From NCBI GenBank assembly GCA_945910005.1, contig OX246740.1, positions 3,241,897 through 3,305,896 on the forward strand: DNA of 64,000 nt, given 5' to 3'. The position numbers and the translations under genes are program-made. The DNA comes from Isoperla grammatica. Taxonomy: Eukaryota > Arthropoda > Insecta > Plecoptera > Perlodidae. Positions within the stretch are counted from its first letter, which is position 1. Each line of letters begins with the position of its first letter. This document shows positions 25,641-36,778 of the stretch, in pieces. The notes under the pieces were generated by a model. It was not told where the DNA came from. It was given only the letters and a program-made list of their open reading frames with translations, and ran no database searches.

Positions 25641-27280
25641 TATTAATAAAATAATATTACATTTTAATTTTTAGCTTTTAGGATTATGCGATATAATATT
25701 ATGTTTGCATCCTCTTTTTCGATAATGTTTGTAGATCTGGATAACATCTAGCCTCGCATAAAACCAAAATTTTTATATTGAATGTCATTTTAAAGATTCG
25801 AACAAAGTTGACACGCTTTTACGATCTTTGTGAGCTAACAACCTTAATCACTTTTTCAATATTGTATAACGTTCTAAAGACATCAGTCGACTACATTAAC
25901 TACGCAATGTTTTAATACTGTAACTCTCCATCCACTCAGAGTCTGAGGTAGAAGATCGTTCAAATTTGTTTTTCTGTTCTTATCTCTAAACCAACATGTT
26001 AAAATCGAAATTGTTTGAAGATACACAAGCTATTACTCAAGATACACAAGATATTAACAGGATCTGGAGATATAGCACAAATATATAATATGCAATATTC
26101 ATTGTCGCGCATTTATTTGTTTTTGTGATAATTTTGTTTATCCCAACAATATCTGTCTTGTGTATCTTTCCACAATTTCGATTTTAAAATTTGTATTAAA
26201 GATACGAAGAGAAATCCTTCAATTCTCACTAGCTGCTGCCGCGTGAGGTATATCTTGTTGATGAGAACACTGTTTGCTTCCAACGTGTTATGTCCAATAC
26301 CCCCTGGAGTTAAGATGCTGATGCAATCACTCAATATTACACATTTATCAAAATACACTGACAGGTAATTGAGAGGTAATTGCTTATACTTGTAGGCATA
26401 TAAATTGCTAGATCAGACTTTAAATGGTTATGACTAGATACACTGTTCTCAGAAATACATGCGCGTATACGTCAGTATGATTCAACGTACTACACGTTTG
26501 CTAATCTCCAAACTGGACTGCAATCGTTTCCTAGTACTGACGGGAAAGCGCAGTTTCTGCATTGAAATCGGGCGAAATTAGCCTCATTTAGTAAAATATA
26601 TTAAGAACGAGTATATTACCTTGAAACAGCAAGAATTAAGCTAAATGTGGTTTCAAAACAACTGAAGACCGCTGAAAAAAAAATGTATTGAATAAATCTT
26701 CTTTATCGTTAAGAGATTATAAAAAATAACGTTAATTTCGGAGATTTCTCCGGTTAACGTTTGGGCCTATGTTTTATGCTCAGAACTGTACTGAATCCGC
26801 TACGAGGAAAGTACGAACATTAAATATGAATATATGATTACAAAAAACTTTAATTTCCTTCTGAATTTAAACCTACGTTTCCCTCTCAGCTGTAATTAAA
26901 ACGCTCAGCCAACAGTTTAGCTGCTCCATTGACTTGCATCGTTACAAGTACCGAATAAAGCGACACTTCCCAACATTACGATCTATAAAATGTACGTAAA
27001 TCACAGATTGTGTAAACATGTCAATATTATATTCTTCCAATGTCTAAAAAATAAATTACTCTTCTTATAGATCACAAGAACAGCAGATCATGTTAATATG
27101 ATGAATGATTGTTCAAACATTTCTTTAATGTTTTATTTATTGCCAGTTCTGAAATACAAAATAGGCACTGAATAAACGAAAATAGACATATTAATTATTG
27201 AATTATTGGATTAGACGATTTATCAAATATTGTATGGATATAGTTGTTTGAAAGCAACCTTACCGATGCTTTTGTCACAT
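25641..27280. other. AT-rich DNA, no feature supported
   Basis: The 81-codon minus frame at 26,113-26,358 is not recognised. Two close copies of GATACACAAG at 26,018-26,052 are the only visible repetition. Confidence 0.5.
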
Positions 27281-27326
27281 GGCCAATCAGCGAGCCTCAA
27301 TTTTAAATACTGATCGCTGATTGGGC
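27281..27326. repeat. Short hairpin with CCAAT-like arms
   Basis: CCAATCAGCGA (27,283-27,293) is perfectly mirrored by TCGCTGATTGG (27,314-27,324) with a 20-base loop. Probably a remnant of a small inverted-repeat element. Confidence 0.7.
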
Positions 27327-27482
27327 AAGACCTCAATCAGACATGACGCCAGCAACATGAATTAATTGCTTTTCTCGTAATAACTATATTATTTTATTTA
27401 TTTTATCATTATTGACAACGGGTCACAAGACTGTTAACTTAAGTACATTTTTATTCGAAAAACACTCTCATTGGTAGATATA

Positions 27483-27573
27483 TTGTAAAATCCATAAGTT
27501 AAATTACCCGGCAAGTGGGAGACCTGTGTTCGATTCCCGGAAAGGGCCAGTTTTTAATTTATGGATTTCACAA
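27483..27573 (+). repeat. T-arm hairpin element, copy 2
   Basis: The inverted ends TTGTAAAATCCATAAGTTAA (27,483-27,502) and TTAATTTATGGATTTCACAA (27,554-27,573) match at 18 of 20 positions. Inside is GACCTGTGTTCGATTCCCGG, a tRNA T-arm-like motif in the same place as in the 21.7 kb copy. Length is 91 bp against 89 bp for copy 1. Confidence 0.7.
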
Positions 27574-27697
27574 CAGAGCAAACAATCAGCAATTCAAGTG
27601 TCGTGAGAGCTGCTCGTTCTACCGCCCTATAACGCCAAACTTGACGTGTGAATAATAACTACGATTAACAAGATAATCGAGAAAGGTGTGAAAATTG

Positions 27698-27895
27698 TCA
27701 AAAAATGTATTCATCTGCACGATTTCTTCCCACACAGGATCGCCGATTACCAGGTCGATAAATCTTCTGTCCACAGTCGTGAATCAGAACGAGAGGTCGA
27801 GTAATGTCGACATAATGCCAGAGAGTGTAGGCAGCGTGATTTAATAAAACTTTGTTCCTCGTGATTTCCAAATTTGTGAATATCATCGCCGATGA
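27698..27895 (-). other. GC-richer stretch with overlapping open frames
   Basis: Two minus-strand frames are open here. The longer contains AAYTLWHYVDITRPLVLIHD and ends at TGA near 27,698. Codon third positions look richer in G/C than the neighbourhood, which is mildly coding-like. No family recognised and no convincing splice sites found, so I do not call a gene. Confidence 0.2.
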
Positions 27896-28225
27896 AAATC
27901 ATTCTACGTGTCGTGTTAATTATTCACAACCACCTACACGATATGGTTATGGCGACCATTTTAGGAGATTTGAAAGAAAATACAGGGTGAGCCGCCAACC
28001 ACCCACGATTGAGATATTTGTAACAAGAGTGTGAAGCTAAAGTTGGTCCTGATTCTGACGAACGAGATAAATGAATTGTACCGGCCTAAACATGTGTTGA
28101 CCCCTTGTTTGAGTAGATACAGATCAATAGTTTCGGCAAAATCAAACATTATAGTCAGGCTATGAAAGCCCACAATCTACCACATGAATATTAAACTGTT
28201 ACCGAGGTCATTTACATACTGTTGT

Positions 28226-28349
28226 ATTTTCGGAGTATACTTCCTACTCCTTCCTCAGACCGAGGACTGCTCGTAAGGCTCACGAGGTCCAGCTTTACGA
28301 CAAAATTATCCTCGGTCTGAGGAAGGAGTACGAAGGGTGCTCCGAAAAT
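28226..28349. repeat. 124-bp hairpin element, 41-bp arms
   Basis: The left arm 28,226-28,266 (ATTTTCGGAG... ending CAGACCGAGGA) and right arm 28,309-28,349 match in inverted orientation at 37 of 41 positions, with a 42-base loop. The arms are GC-rich compared with the flanks. A typical small MITE, with no coding. Confidence 0.85.
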
Positions 28350-29060
28350 TCACCAGTATTTTAAGTTAGTGACCTTGGCTACAGTTTTATATTCGTATGG
28401 TGGTTTTAACATTTTATTTCGAGCCAAACAGATTTTTTTCGTGTGTTAGAATTTAATATGTGTATTTCAACTAAATTCTTTATTTATTTACCGGGATATA
28501 GTTATAGGTGAACAAATGCCTCCAGTTAAATCACTCAATGTGTATCGCAAGCCTGAACACGCTAGGGCAAAAGTTTACAAAGTGTTTGTTTGGAGCACAA
28601 ATAGTAATTCTTTCATTATATGTTTGAAACGTGATTTTTTGTATATCCATATACATTTTATTTGTAAAGTTTAATGAAACGTTTCAGCTAGATAACCCTG
28701 GCCATTTTCAAGGTAAATAATAGATCAAAAGCAAAGAGAAATAATATAGGATGTAAACCAAATATAAAAACCAACTTTACAACAAATAGAAATGTACAAA
28801 CAAAGACAACATAGACTACAGAGAACAGAAAATTGAAATGTATGTTTTTTAAAAGAGTAAATACCGTACAAAACGTGTCTAACGTATATTTAGTTCGCGA
28901 CAGGCTGCGATACAATACATTCATGTTATTTTGTTGTGATTTAAATTTTTTATTGATAAACTATATAATTTAATTTTAATATAAAAAAAAATGTCCACCA
29001 ACACGAAATCGCAACGGCCTATACAAAATAACCTGACAAATATTACAGATAAGGTTGGAA

Positions 29061-29225
29061 TTCATAGTCGTAGACCTATAGGGGAAGGTTGGCATTTATA
29101 CTCGGCCCCTACACCTAGGGGCAACCATAGTTACCAAGGTAACAGTTGTTTGCATGTTATTTCCCATCAACAAAACAAATCCATAGCAACAATGGGTGCC
29201 CCTAGGTGTAGGGGCCGACTATGAA
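29061..29225. repeat. 165-bp MITE-like palindromic element
   Basis: The outer ends TTCATAGTCG (29,061) and CGACTATGAA (ending 29,225) are perfect inverted 10-mers. Inner GC-rich arms GGCCCCTACACCTAGGGGCA (29,104) and TGCCCCTAGGTGTAGGGGCC (29,197-29,216) are perfect inverted 20-mers. The left side carries ~33 extra bases between its outer and inner arms, so a small insertion or a duplicated arm is likely. Confidence 0.85.
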
Positions 29226-29794
29226 ATTCTCCAATGTCTCAATTTTCGCGATCACGAATCATTTGCTCAAATTTGGATGATTTTTGCTCCTCCCTGTAAT
29301 GTACACTCAATGACCTAAAGTTACGACATTTAACATTGCGTGGGTGAAAATTACTGGTCTTAAAATTAGTGGAGCCTACTCAGTACACACCTTGATTTAT
29401 CGTGACACAACATGTTACGTAATTATAAAAGCTTTATTGCACACGATGTCGGAGACGCACTCGCAAAGTGGAGCTCTATGATTTATGGAAAGTGTGCGTT
29501 TTGAAATAAATTATCATAAGAACACAATCAGCCACATTAAACTCGTCTTTGCTGTCAAATGTTACAGTAACACATGGACAGAAAACAATTTCGCTTTGCC
29601 ACCCGTGTCCGTGTGTTATATTATATACATTAATATACGTACGCATACAAAAAGAAAATTTCAGGGATGTCAAGAAATAAAGTTGCTTAATTTATGTCCC
29701 AGTAATTATTTCCTAGAGATAAGTTGCGTGAGGAAGAGTGGGAGTATTTACGTGACGTCACAGAGAAGAAGGGCAAAATGTGTCTTAGGTCACA

Positions 29795-30034
29795 ATTCAC
29801 CAACTTCGTTAATCTCCGATTTAGTAAGCTCGGTTAGGTAACCATGGTTTTAACTAACATAACATTCAAAATGCTTGGAAGTTGCCATATTTGTTTTTAT
29901 TTTTATCATAAGGCCTTTATTTGCAACAGAATACAAATTCCGAAAGTGCAAATTAAATATAAAGACATACACTAATATAAGACATATCTCCGATTACCGG
30001 TTAATCAGAGTTTAAAAAGTTGGTGAAACCGGCC
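29795..30034. mobile_element. MITE family E, copy 1
   Basis: The ends TTCACCAACTT (29,796) and AAGTTGGTGAAACCGGCC (30,017-30,034) are inverted. The interior has AATCTCCGATT on the left and ATCTCCGATTACCGG on the right, plus GGTAACCATGG. The same landmarks in the same order occur at 42,685-42,877, so this is a dispersed family. Confidence 0.75.
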
Positions 30035-31027
30035 GTACTCGATTAATGGTTAACAACACACCAATAAGGCAAGCTTTCTATTTGTCGTGTGTTTTATTTT
30101 TAGATAATATTGTGATGGTGGGTAATATAGCTGACGTATTGCTGAATTAAATAGAAGGTATAAGGTAGGGCTTACATAATTTAGTTTCTCTTACCCATCC
30201 ATAGGATATATCAGCTGTTATTGTTACTGAGTGGCCTATAAAATAGTTTGATTTTCGGTACGCGCCTCAAATAAAATATAAACAAAACACAATACAAATG
30301 CAATTGATTTTATACAATAATATTGTAGCACGCATACCTTCCTTATCCAAATTGAATCTACAAAGATTAGAAATGGAATTGTTCATATTTTTACGTATAA
30401 TTATGATGTACAATGTGCATGCGATGAAATTCTACAGGAAATGTCATCACAATTGGATGATATCATGGGTGTTTGCTAATAACATGCGAATCATACTGTT
30501 ATTTTGCATTCATTGTCTCTCGCACATAAATATACTTGAGTGATATAAAGCAATGGCATTCCATTAGTGTACAATATGTTTATTCTATCCATTAGCTCAT
30601 TACACTGTCAGATCGAGTTATTGTTTCAAGGTTTTTTGCTTTATACTGGAGTAAAGCACATCAGTGTTTATATTTACACCGAAATGTGTGTAGAGGTATC
30701 GCTGGTGACGTTCATATGAGGGCATTAGCGACAACACTGGTCTGTTTTAACAAATAAATTAACAAAACATTCTCACTAAAGCAGCATAACAAAGTAATAA
30801 CCATTTCGTAAATATTTACCCACGTGTATAAGGGTCGTAGGTTTGATGTTCGTCACTTACCTTCCCCACCGTCGACACTTAAACAATAATACAAATTTCA
30901 TTTCATCTTTTAATTACAATACGTTACAAAAAAGTGTAGAAGGCCTAATAGCTATACTTTTTACAGTATTTTGTTCAACATATTAATTGTAATCGTTGTT
31001 TCTAATTGATTCTATGAAATTTTCCAT
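30035..31027. other. AT-rich DNA downstream of the 31-kb exon
   Basis: On the minus strand this would be the 3' side of the candidate gene. No canonical AATAAA is near the stop; ATTAAA occurs at about 30,910. No other feature supported. Confidence 0.4.
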
Positions 31028-31260
31028 TTACATGTCGCCAAATTCCTCTTCTTCATCTTCTTTTTCTTCTTCTCCATTTTGCTGTCGTAGATTGTAAACA
31101 GTTTTGCAGTCGAGCTGGCCAGACGTTAAATCACGCAATAATGCGAAAGGACGATCCCAGAAATGATTTAAAATTTCCATGACAAAGCAATTCTGATCGG
31201 ACAAAAATGAATTATCTGGTATGGCGTTTTTCCAATAGGCTGAACGACGTGGGAATATGG
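31028..31260 (-). CDS. Candidate terminal coding exon, unknown protein
   Basis: A minus-strand frame with no internal ATG near its start encodes 76 residues. It begins IFPRRSAYWKNAIPDN, passes through FVMEILNHFWDRPFALLRDL, and ends in an acidic tail (EEEKEDEEEEFGDM) before TAA (31,030-31,028). It has two Trp, two Cys and no repeat-like composition except the tail, which is encoded by a GAA/GAG run. A splice acceptor GAACAG lies immediately upstream (AG at 31,262-31,261), though its pyrimidine tract is poor. The exon starts with two bases completing a codon, matching the phase of the candidate first exon at 36,779-36,902. I recognise no domain. Alternatives are a chance frame or a retrotransposon remnant, and exons may be missing between the two. 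Confidence 0.4.
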
Positions 31261-31929
31261 CTGTTCAATATTTAAGCCCGTCTAGTCACTACGTGTTGTA
31301 CGCAAATACATTCACAAACAAGGAAGGCTCATTTGCAATTAGAAATGTATTAGTGTTTAGGAAAAGTTATAAAATTAATGTCAACTGAAAACCCCTGCAT
31401 CATTATGACGAACATGGTTATTGCAGAACTATAAAGAAGTTATACACTTTTTACTAGTTTGTCTCACATCATAGAAGAATGTTATTTTAAGTATAAACAT
31501 GAAATATAATAATACGAATAATAATTAGTTATGAAACATTAATTCAAAACTTTGCGTAAATTAGTTGTAAGTATTTTAACAGCGTACCAGCACATAATGA
31601 AATAAAAATAGCTTTTCTAAAGAGTTCGCCAACAAATTATTAATACGTTGCTTACAGATAATATGAATGCCGGGAAAGTCAAATATGTTAGTTCATGATG
31701 TTGAAAACACTGTCAAAGGTGTTTTATTGTTTTAAAATGCAAGAGAGAGAAAATACAAAATTCAAACCTTCTAACTTCATACTTTTGTTGTTCTTATCTT
31801 AAAAATAAATCGTCTTTGTAGATGGAGACCTGTTTATTTTACATGATAGTGTTTGTATCGGGAAATGTTGAGGGGAAATTTGAATCTCAATATAAAAACC
31901 AGGCGAAATAAATGTTTCTATTAGTAATA

Positions 31930-32188
31930 TCTTGAGAATGCTACGCGATATTAAAAAACTTATAGATGTACGAATTGTTGGTTTGTAAGAACTAAAAAAA
32001 AATCGATTATAAAAGTTTCAACCATTTTTATCGTTACCGGGTATATTTAGCAATTAATTGTGAATTATTTTATTGCTAATAATAACCGTAATAATAAAAT
32101 GTTTTATTTTTTAAATTTATTTTTAGTTCATACGAACCCACAATTCGCGTGTTCATCACCTTCTGAAAGGTTTTGTAGCGTTCTCAAA
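31930..32188. mobile_element. MITE family F, copy 1
   Basis: The outer ends CTTGAGAATGCTAC (31,931) and GTAGCGTTCTCAA (32,175-32,187) are inverted. Inner arms ACGAATTGTTGGTTTGTAAG and the mirrored TACGAACCCACAATTCG (ending 32,147) extend the fold. The same architecture recurs at 35,125-35,375. It lies in the putative intron between the two candidate exons. Confidence 0.75.
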
Positions 32189-32253
32189 ATGTAAATTTTA
32201 AAGTGTGACTACCTACGCAAGTTATTAGAAAAAACATGTACTATCATATGCAC

Positions 32254-32284
32254 GGTTCCCAAGGCAAGAGACATGGGAATCGGG
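32254..32284. repeat. Mini-hairpin related to the 7.85-kb element
   Basis: GGTTCCC..GCAAGAGACATGGGAATC resembles the right end of the element at 7,853-8,016. A solo end or fragment. Confidence 0.45.
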
Positions 32285-33312
32285 CATTATACACATTTAT
32301 TCCATGCTTGTTGGAATTGAATTTCAACGTCATTTTTTCAAATATTATTTACATTGTATTAAAAATATTGAACCATCTTTTAAAACTTTAGCTAAAGTGA
32401 ATATTTATTCAGGATTAATTTTCAATTTCACTCAATGTATTTGTTCTGAAAAATTCGCTTGATATGTCGCGGTGGTTTGTTTGAAATTGAACGTCTGGGC
32501 TTGAAGGTTTGACGTTCTATCGCCACTCATATTGTGTTTGAATTAGGTTTGAGCTTTATGTCGTGTGTTGTTTTAAGCTATGCCGATGATGATACGGCCT
32601 TTACACTCAAGCTTTCACTGGCGCAGAGATTCAAGCTCAGCATTGGACATTGACAACCTAGGAGCTTTACAGTAAACTAATGCGAGTAATAGAAGATGTA
32701 TGTGATATTCAATACTCGATTTAAAATGCATTGTTATACTGGTATAGTCATTGGTCCCGTCTGGGTCCGGGCCAGGGTACAAGTACAATATACCCCGGGT
32801 GACTTTGCCAGTCTTTTAAGGAAATATTTATTGGGACGTCAAATCATTCACAAGAAAGAACTCTATATTCTGTAGAACTTTTATATTTTGTTTTACTTTA
32901 TAACTATTAAAAGCATTTTAAATTAATTTATACACAGAAATCATTGGTTCCGTAGGGTAGGGGGATAGAACGATAGAAATCGCTACCAGGTCAGTTCCCT
33001 CTTTTCGATAATAGTAACATAGATCTCAGACTACATTAAGGAAACTCTATACCTAAATGAAATCAATTAGCACATTTAATTTCAACTCCGGGAAGTAGAA
33101 CGCTCAATTAATTGGACTAGAAAGGAAATAATGACACGCACTTTTCATTGCGCTCTGTTGGCGAAGTGCCTCGTTATTCTTCCGGTTTTAATTAAGAGTG
33201 GGATGGTGAAGGGTAGTTGGAAGTGCTCCTTGGGGGTAGGTTCATGTTAAGTGTCATTTGACGGCAATTAGTGCACCTAACATCCCCCCCCCCGCGCAGT
33301 AGCTAGACTTAG
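32285..33312. other. AT-rich DNA in the putative intron
   Basis: Small GC-rich folds occur around GGGTCCGGGCCAGGG (32,765). No gene supported. Confidence 0.4.
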
Positions 33313-33976
33313 CTTACGTCCAGTGGCGTAGGAATAGCCCGGGCGGCCCGGGGTCTAGACTAGCCTGAGTTGAAACCCAGATTTTAAGTACACATAAGAG
33401 AAAATTAAAAGTGTTACAATTATGTAATTGGTATGTAATTGCAAGATATATTTCTCACTCAACGGCCAGATATGGCAACCCTGTTCCTACTCCGTGGGGC
33501 CATAACGCCATTTATGAGAAAACTTTATTGTTTACAAAAATTAACTTGGCGTTCGTCGATTCCACTCTTCAACCCTTTGGAATACAATGCCGCGGATTTC
33601 TTCGAATGGTAATTTGTGGTGATTTTCTCTTTGTGGTCATGGTCGTCGTAAAAGCTATGATTTACAAATTTTTTAAATAGTAGTTTTTTTTAACAATAAT
33701 TTATTTATATTTAAAATGCTGAAAAAATTAAATTGAATGAATAGATAAACAAGAAAAATTCCTAATATGAACTGGCTTGTTATTAAAAAGTAGCACTTCG
33801 TCGTGTGAGACATACATTTGATATATGTACCTGATTTGAAATTCGCGCTTATAATGATCATGAACATAAACCCGGACCCAATACAAAATTACGTTTACGA
33901 GTCTATGATAGGGGCCCATGCCAGGCTCTATTGCGGGGGGGGGGGGGGGGGTTCTAGCTACGCCACTGCACACGTC
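33313..33976. mobile_element. hAT-like non-autonomous element with 8-bp TSD
   Basis: The element (33,321-33,968, 648 bp) begins CAGTGGCGTAG and ends CTACGCCACTG, perfect inverted 11-mers apart from the last base (CAGTGGCGTAG against CAGTGGCGTAG read from the other side). CAG-starting termini are typical of the hAT superfamily, which makes 8-bp target duplications. The flanks CTTACGTC (33,313-33,320) and CACACGTC (33,969-33,976) match at 6 of 8, as expected for an old duplication. The interior has no transposase; its short frames are unrecognised. A 17-base poly-G tract (33,935-33,951) lies just inside the right end. Confidence 0.75.
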
Positions 33977-35124
33977 GCAGGCGGCAGCAAACTGGGACTT
34001 CCGTTCCGCTACTGAAAGAAATATGTGGTGTGAGATCATCTTACTGATTGAAATTATGTCCGACAACAATATAGGATTAAAGCAGTACAACTTGACTTGT
34101 GGAGGATTTTGTGGTTCGACTGCCGGCTTTTCCTTTCTACTCTACTCGGAAGCCTTTATATCTGTCGTGTAGTCCTTAAGTGACAATAACGCCCTGATTG
34201 CTTCGTCGGGAATCAAGGATGCTGTTGAAAAAGCAGGTGTTTACAATAATAGTATTGATCTATGCCTATGGATGTATTTCTGTGCTCAGTGTTTTTAAAA
34301 GTATAGAGTCAATGTTTTTGTTGCTGCTTTTGGTATGTGGGAGAGACTGGTTATGGCGCAGTGTCTGTCCGGCCAATAACAACCCCTTTCAACGAATATA
34401 GTTAAGCGTATAATTGTACAATTTTTCGACAATGACGGCAAAGAAACTGATGTACGAAATTGACAACAAGTATGTACAATACTAATAACACACGTTATCA
34501 ATAAAATATAATGGAATAATAGATGACAATAAGTTGTTACTATTGTACTCCACTGTTAACAGTTCAACCAGCTGCAATAATTCAATGACAAGCCATTGGT
34601 ATAATATTCACCAGTAAAAAACTACATTTTTATTTATTTTACATACATTTTATTATTTCCACGTGGCCTATTTTAAAGAAAACTGTAAAACACATCATTC
34701 ACCTCTCCTCCCCCCCCCCCCCCCCCCCTCCCCCAACCGACAAACCTTTCACCTCTCTTAGACAAACCTCCCAAATGCACGTATAGGCCTACACGTAAAT
34801 CAATTGAACACACACAACGAATTGTGAAATAGTGGCATCATTACTAGAAAAAAAGACAAGTGTTTGCCAAAATTTCGTTTAGAGATCTGAGTGTAGCAAA
34901 ATGCCAAGTCAAAATTAGTGTTGATTCGACCTCCGAGGCCATCAACACATTAACCTGACATTTATAACGTGCTAGACTTGGCACAATTACTGCATTGCAC
35001 GGGTTAATTGTCGCACTGTCTCAATGTTCTTTTATTCAGATGGATGTCTTCTATCAATGATGGTGTTAAGGCGAAAGAGTACTCTCACTAAACGAAACAT
35101 CAAAATTTAGATTATTTGATAATA
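33977..35124. other. AT-rich DNA in the putative intron, poly-C tract
   Basis: C19 at 34,710-34,728, followed by TCCCCC. No gene supported. Confidence 0.5.
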
Positions 35125-35375
35125 CCTTGAGAACGATACACAATATTAAAACAGTGATAAATTCCCAAATTATGGTTTCGCAAGAACTAAAACAATGGAT
35201 TCAAAAAGTTCAAAATATTTGTCTCGTGCCGGGTATAAGTACTTCTTTTTAATTATTTCACATTAGCAGTACAAACCTTAGTGATTAAAGTATTGTTCAT
35301 TTTTTAAATCTAGTGCTTAGTTCTTACGGAAACACACAATTCACACAATTCGAGCATCTATCATGTTTTGAATAT
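35125..35375. mobile_element. MITE family F, copy 2
   Basis: The left end CTTGAGAACGATAC (35,126-35,139) matches the left end of copy 1. The inner arms AATTATGGTTTCGCAAGAAC and TTAGTTCTTACGGAAACACA (35,317-35,336) are mirrored as in copy 1. The right terminus is more decayed. A single arm-like fragment with GTAAGAACTAAA also lies near 57,500. Confidence 0.65.
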
Positions 35376-36180
35376 TATTACTGAAAAAAAAAAATTAATT
35401 TCGCACAGTTTTTATGGTGAGACTACACTTTACCGTTAATGTTTTTAAAGTAAGCGTACTTCGGTTGTAATGTTAGTTTTAAACATTCAACGTTTTAAAC
35501 TGAAGAACCCAGTTGGATAGTAGATATCGGATCACTCTACATTCCGTGAGTTGTAAAGTTCTCTGGTGTACATTATCTTTGTTTTGTCGAGTTCTTGATA
35601 GTTGATTTTACGCGCGTTATTAATTTGAGAGCAACTGTTCCGTGTATCTATATTTTTACTCCGATTTCTTCCATCTCCTTTAACAGTCAATTTGTTTAAA
35701 CATATTTTCTTACCGTCTTTTATAATACTTTCATGCCTTTTCAAATGTGTGTTCTATTTTGTATATTTCTTATCATTCGGTACACATTATATTTATTATT
35801 TTTAAGTTTTGATTATTTGTATCATATTTTATCTGTGTTTTTATATAATTGTATGTTTATTATTATACCTAGTTTTTAGTTAAGTTTAGTTCGGGTTAGC
35901 AGTCACCCCTTGTGCTTGCAGCTCTTTTCTGCCAACCCAAATCATTATGCACGAAAGGGAATACATTCTCAATAGTAAATACATATTTTGTTTGTTCTGT
36001 TCTCACAGTGTATTTAAATGTAATAGGCAACACGCGTACGATTTTATTTGTTAAACCAAGCACTTAATTTAATAGTATATGATACAAAAAGTATATTAAT
36101 GCAAGTCCCAAGTAAAAAAGAAATTTTTAAATAGGTTTAATGTGGTCGCATTTATTGAAGTTTCAACTCGGGGATCTGAA
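35376..36180. other. AT-rich DNA in the putative intron
   Basis: A lysine-rich 70-codon minus frame (35,532-35,744) contains HLKRHESIIKDG followed by a strong donor-like GTAAGA. Its phase does not fit the two candidate exons, so I did not include it. Confidence 0.35.
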
Positions 36181-36320
36181 ACGCGTACAGGTGGCTGTGA
36201 CGCAATGATTGTGTAGACGTGGCGTAACAGACCAATCGCTGAGGCGGTGAGCGTACAAAGTACAAACCCATGACGTCAAATCCACTCTACATGGCGGCGG
36301 CTCGTTTTTCGCGCCCTTTT
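36181..36320. promoter_or_regulatory. CpG-rich block with promoter-like motifs
   Basis: In about 140 bases there are CCAAT (inside GACCAATCGCTG), a perfect CRE palindrome TGACGTCA (around 36,272), ATGGCGGCGG (YY1-like) and TTTTTCGCGCC (E2F-like), with many CpG dinucleotides in an otherwise CpG-poor region. It lies about 460 bases inside the putative intron, downstream of the candidate first exon (minus strand). It could be a promoter, an intronic enhancer or a CpG-rich repeat. Motif matches alone do not decide. Confidence 0.3.
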
Positions 36321-36778
36321 ATTTATCGTTACTAAACTAATTATTTTGAGGCATAGACTGATCCGTTTTTCAAAATTCAAAGACACAACATTATTAAATG
36401 AGAAACAAGGTATTTAAAAATCGATTTGTATTTTCATACGCGTGTTCCCTATTGAGGAGGGGTCTAGGTTTCTTTATGTAACACATGCTCGGTATAACTA
36501 AGGTTTGCACTTCTCGCTCTACACAGACAAGATGGGCGTATCACAACTAATAAGGGACTCCTATAATATACTGTAAAGAAACTTGTGTAGTTATTGGCTA
36601 CCCACTCAATAACAAGAATTGATTTTCATCAGTTACTTTAAATTTATTATCTGTTTCGATGCTATAAATAATCCATGGTTATAGTTAACATGTAAGTATT
36701 CTGCATGATAGTATGATGGTCGACGCAATATAAAAACAAACAAAAAATTAAATTCAAATCGTAATTTCAGTCTTATAC

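Noticed and set aside
25936..25960. let-7-like TGAGGTAGAAGATCG
   Set aside because: It departs from let-7 after the seed and no precursor hairpin surrounds it.
32575..32690. Possible internal exon of the candidate gene (peptide LSMSNAELESLRQ, minus)
   Set aside because: Its donor gives a phase that does not continue into the 31-kb exon, and the sites are weak.
35532..35770. Zinc-finger-like HLKRHE segment followed by a strong GTAAGA donor (minus)
   Set aside because: Only one fragment of a finger is present, the required phase does not match the candidate first exon, and the rest of the frame is low-complexity lysine/asparagine.
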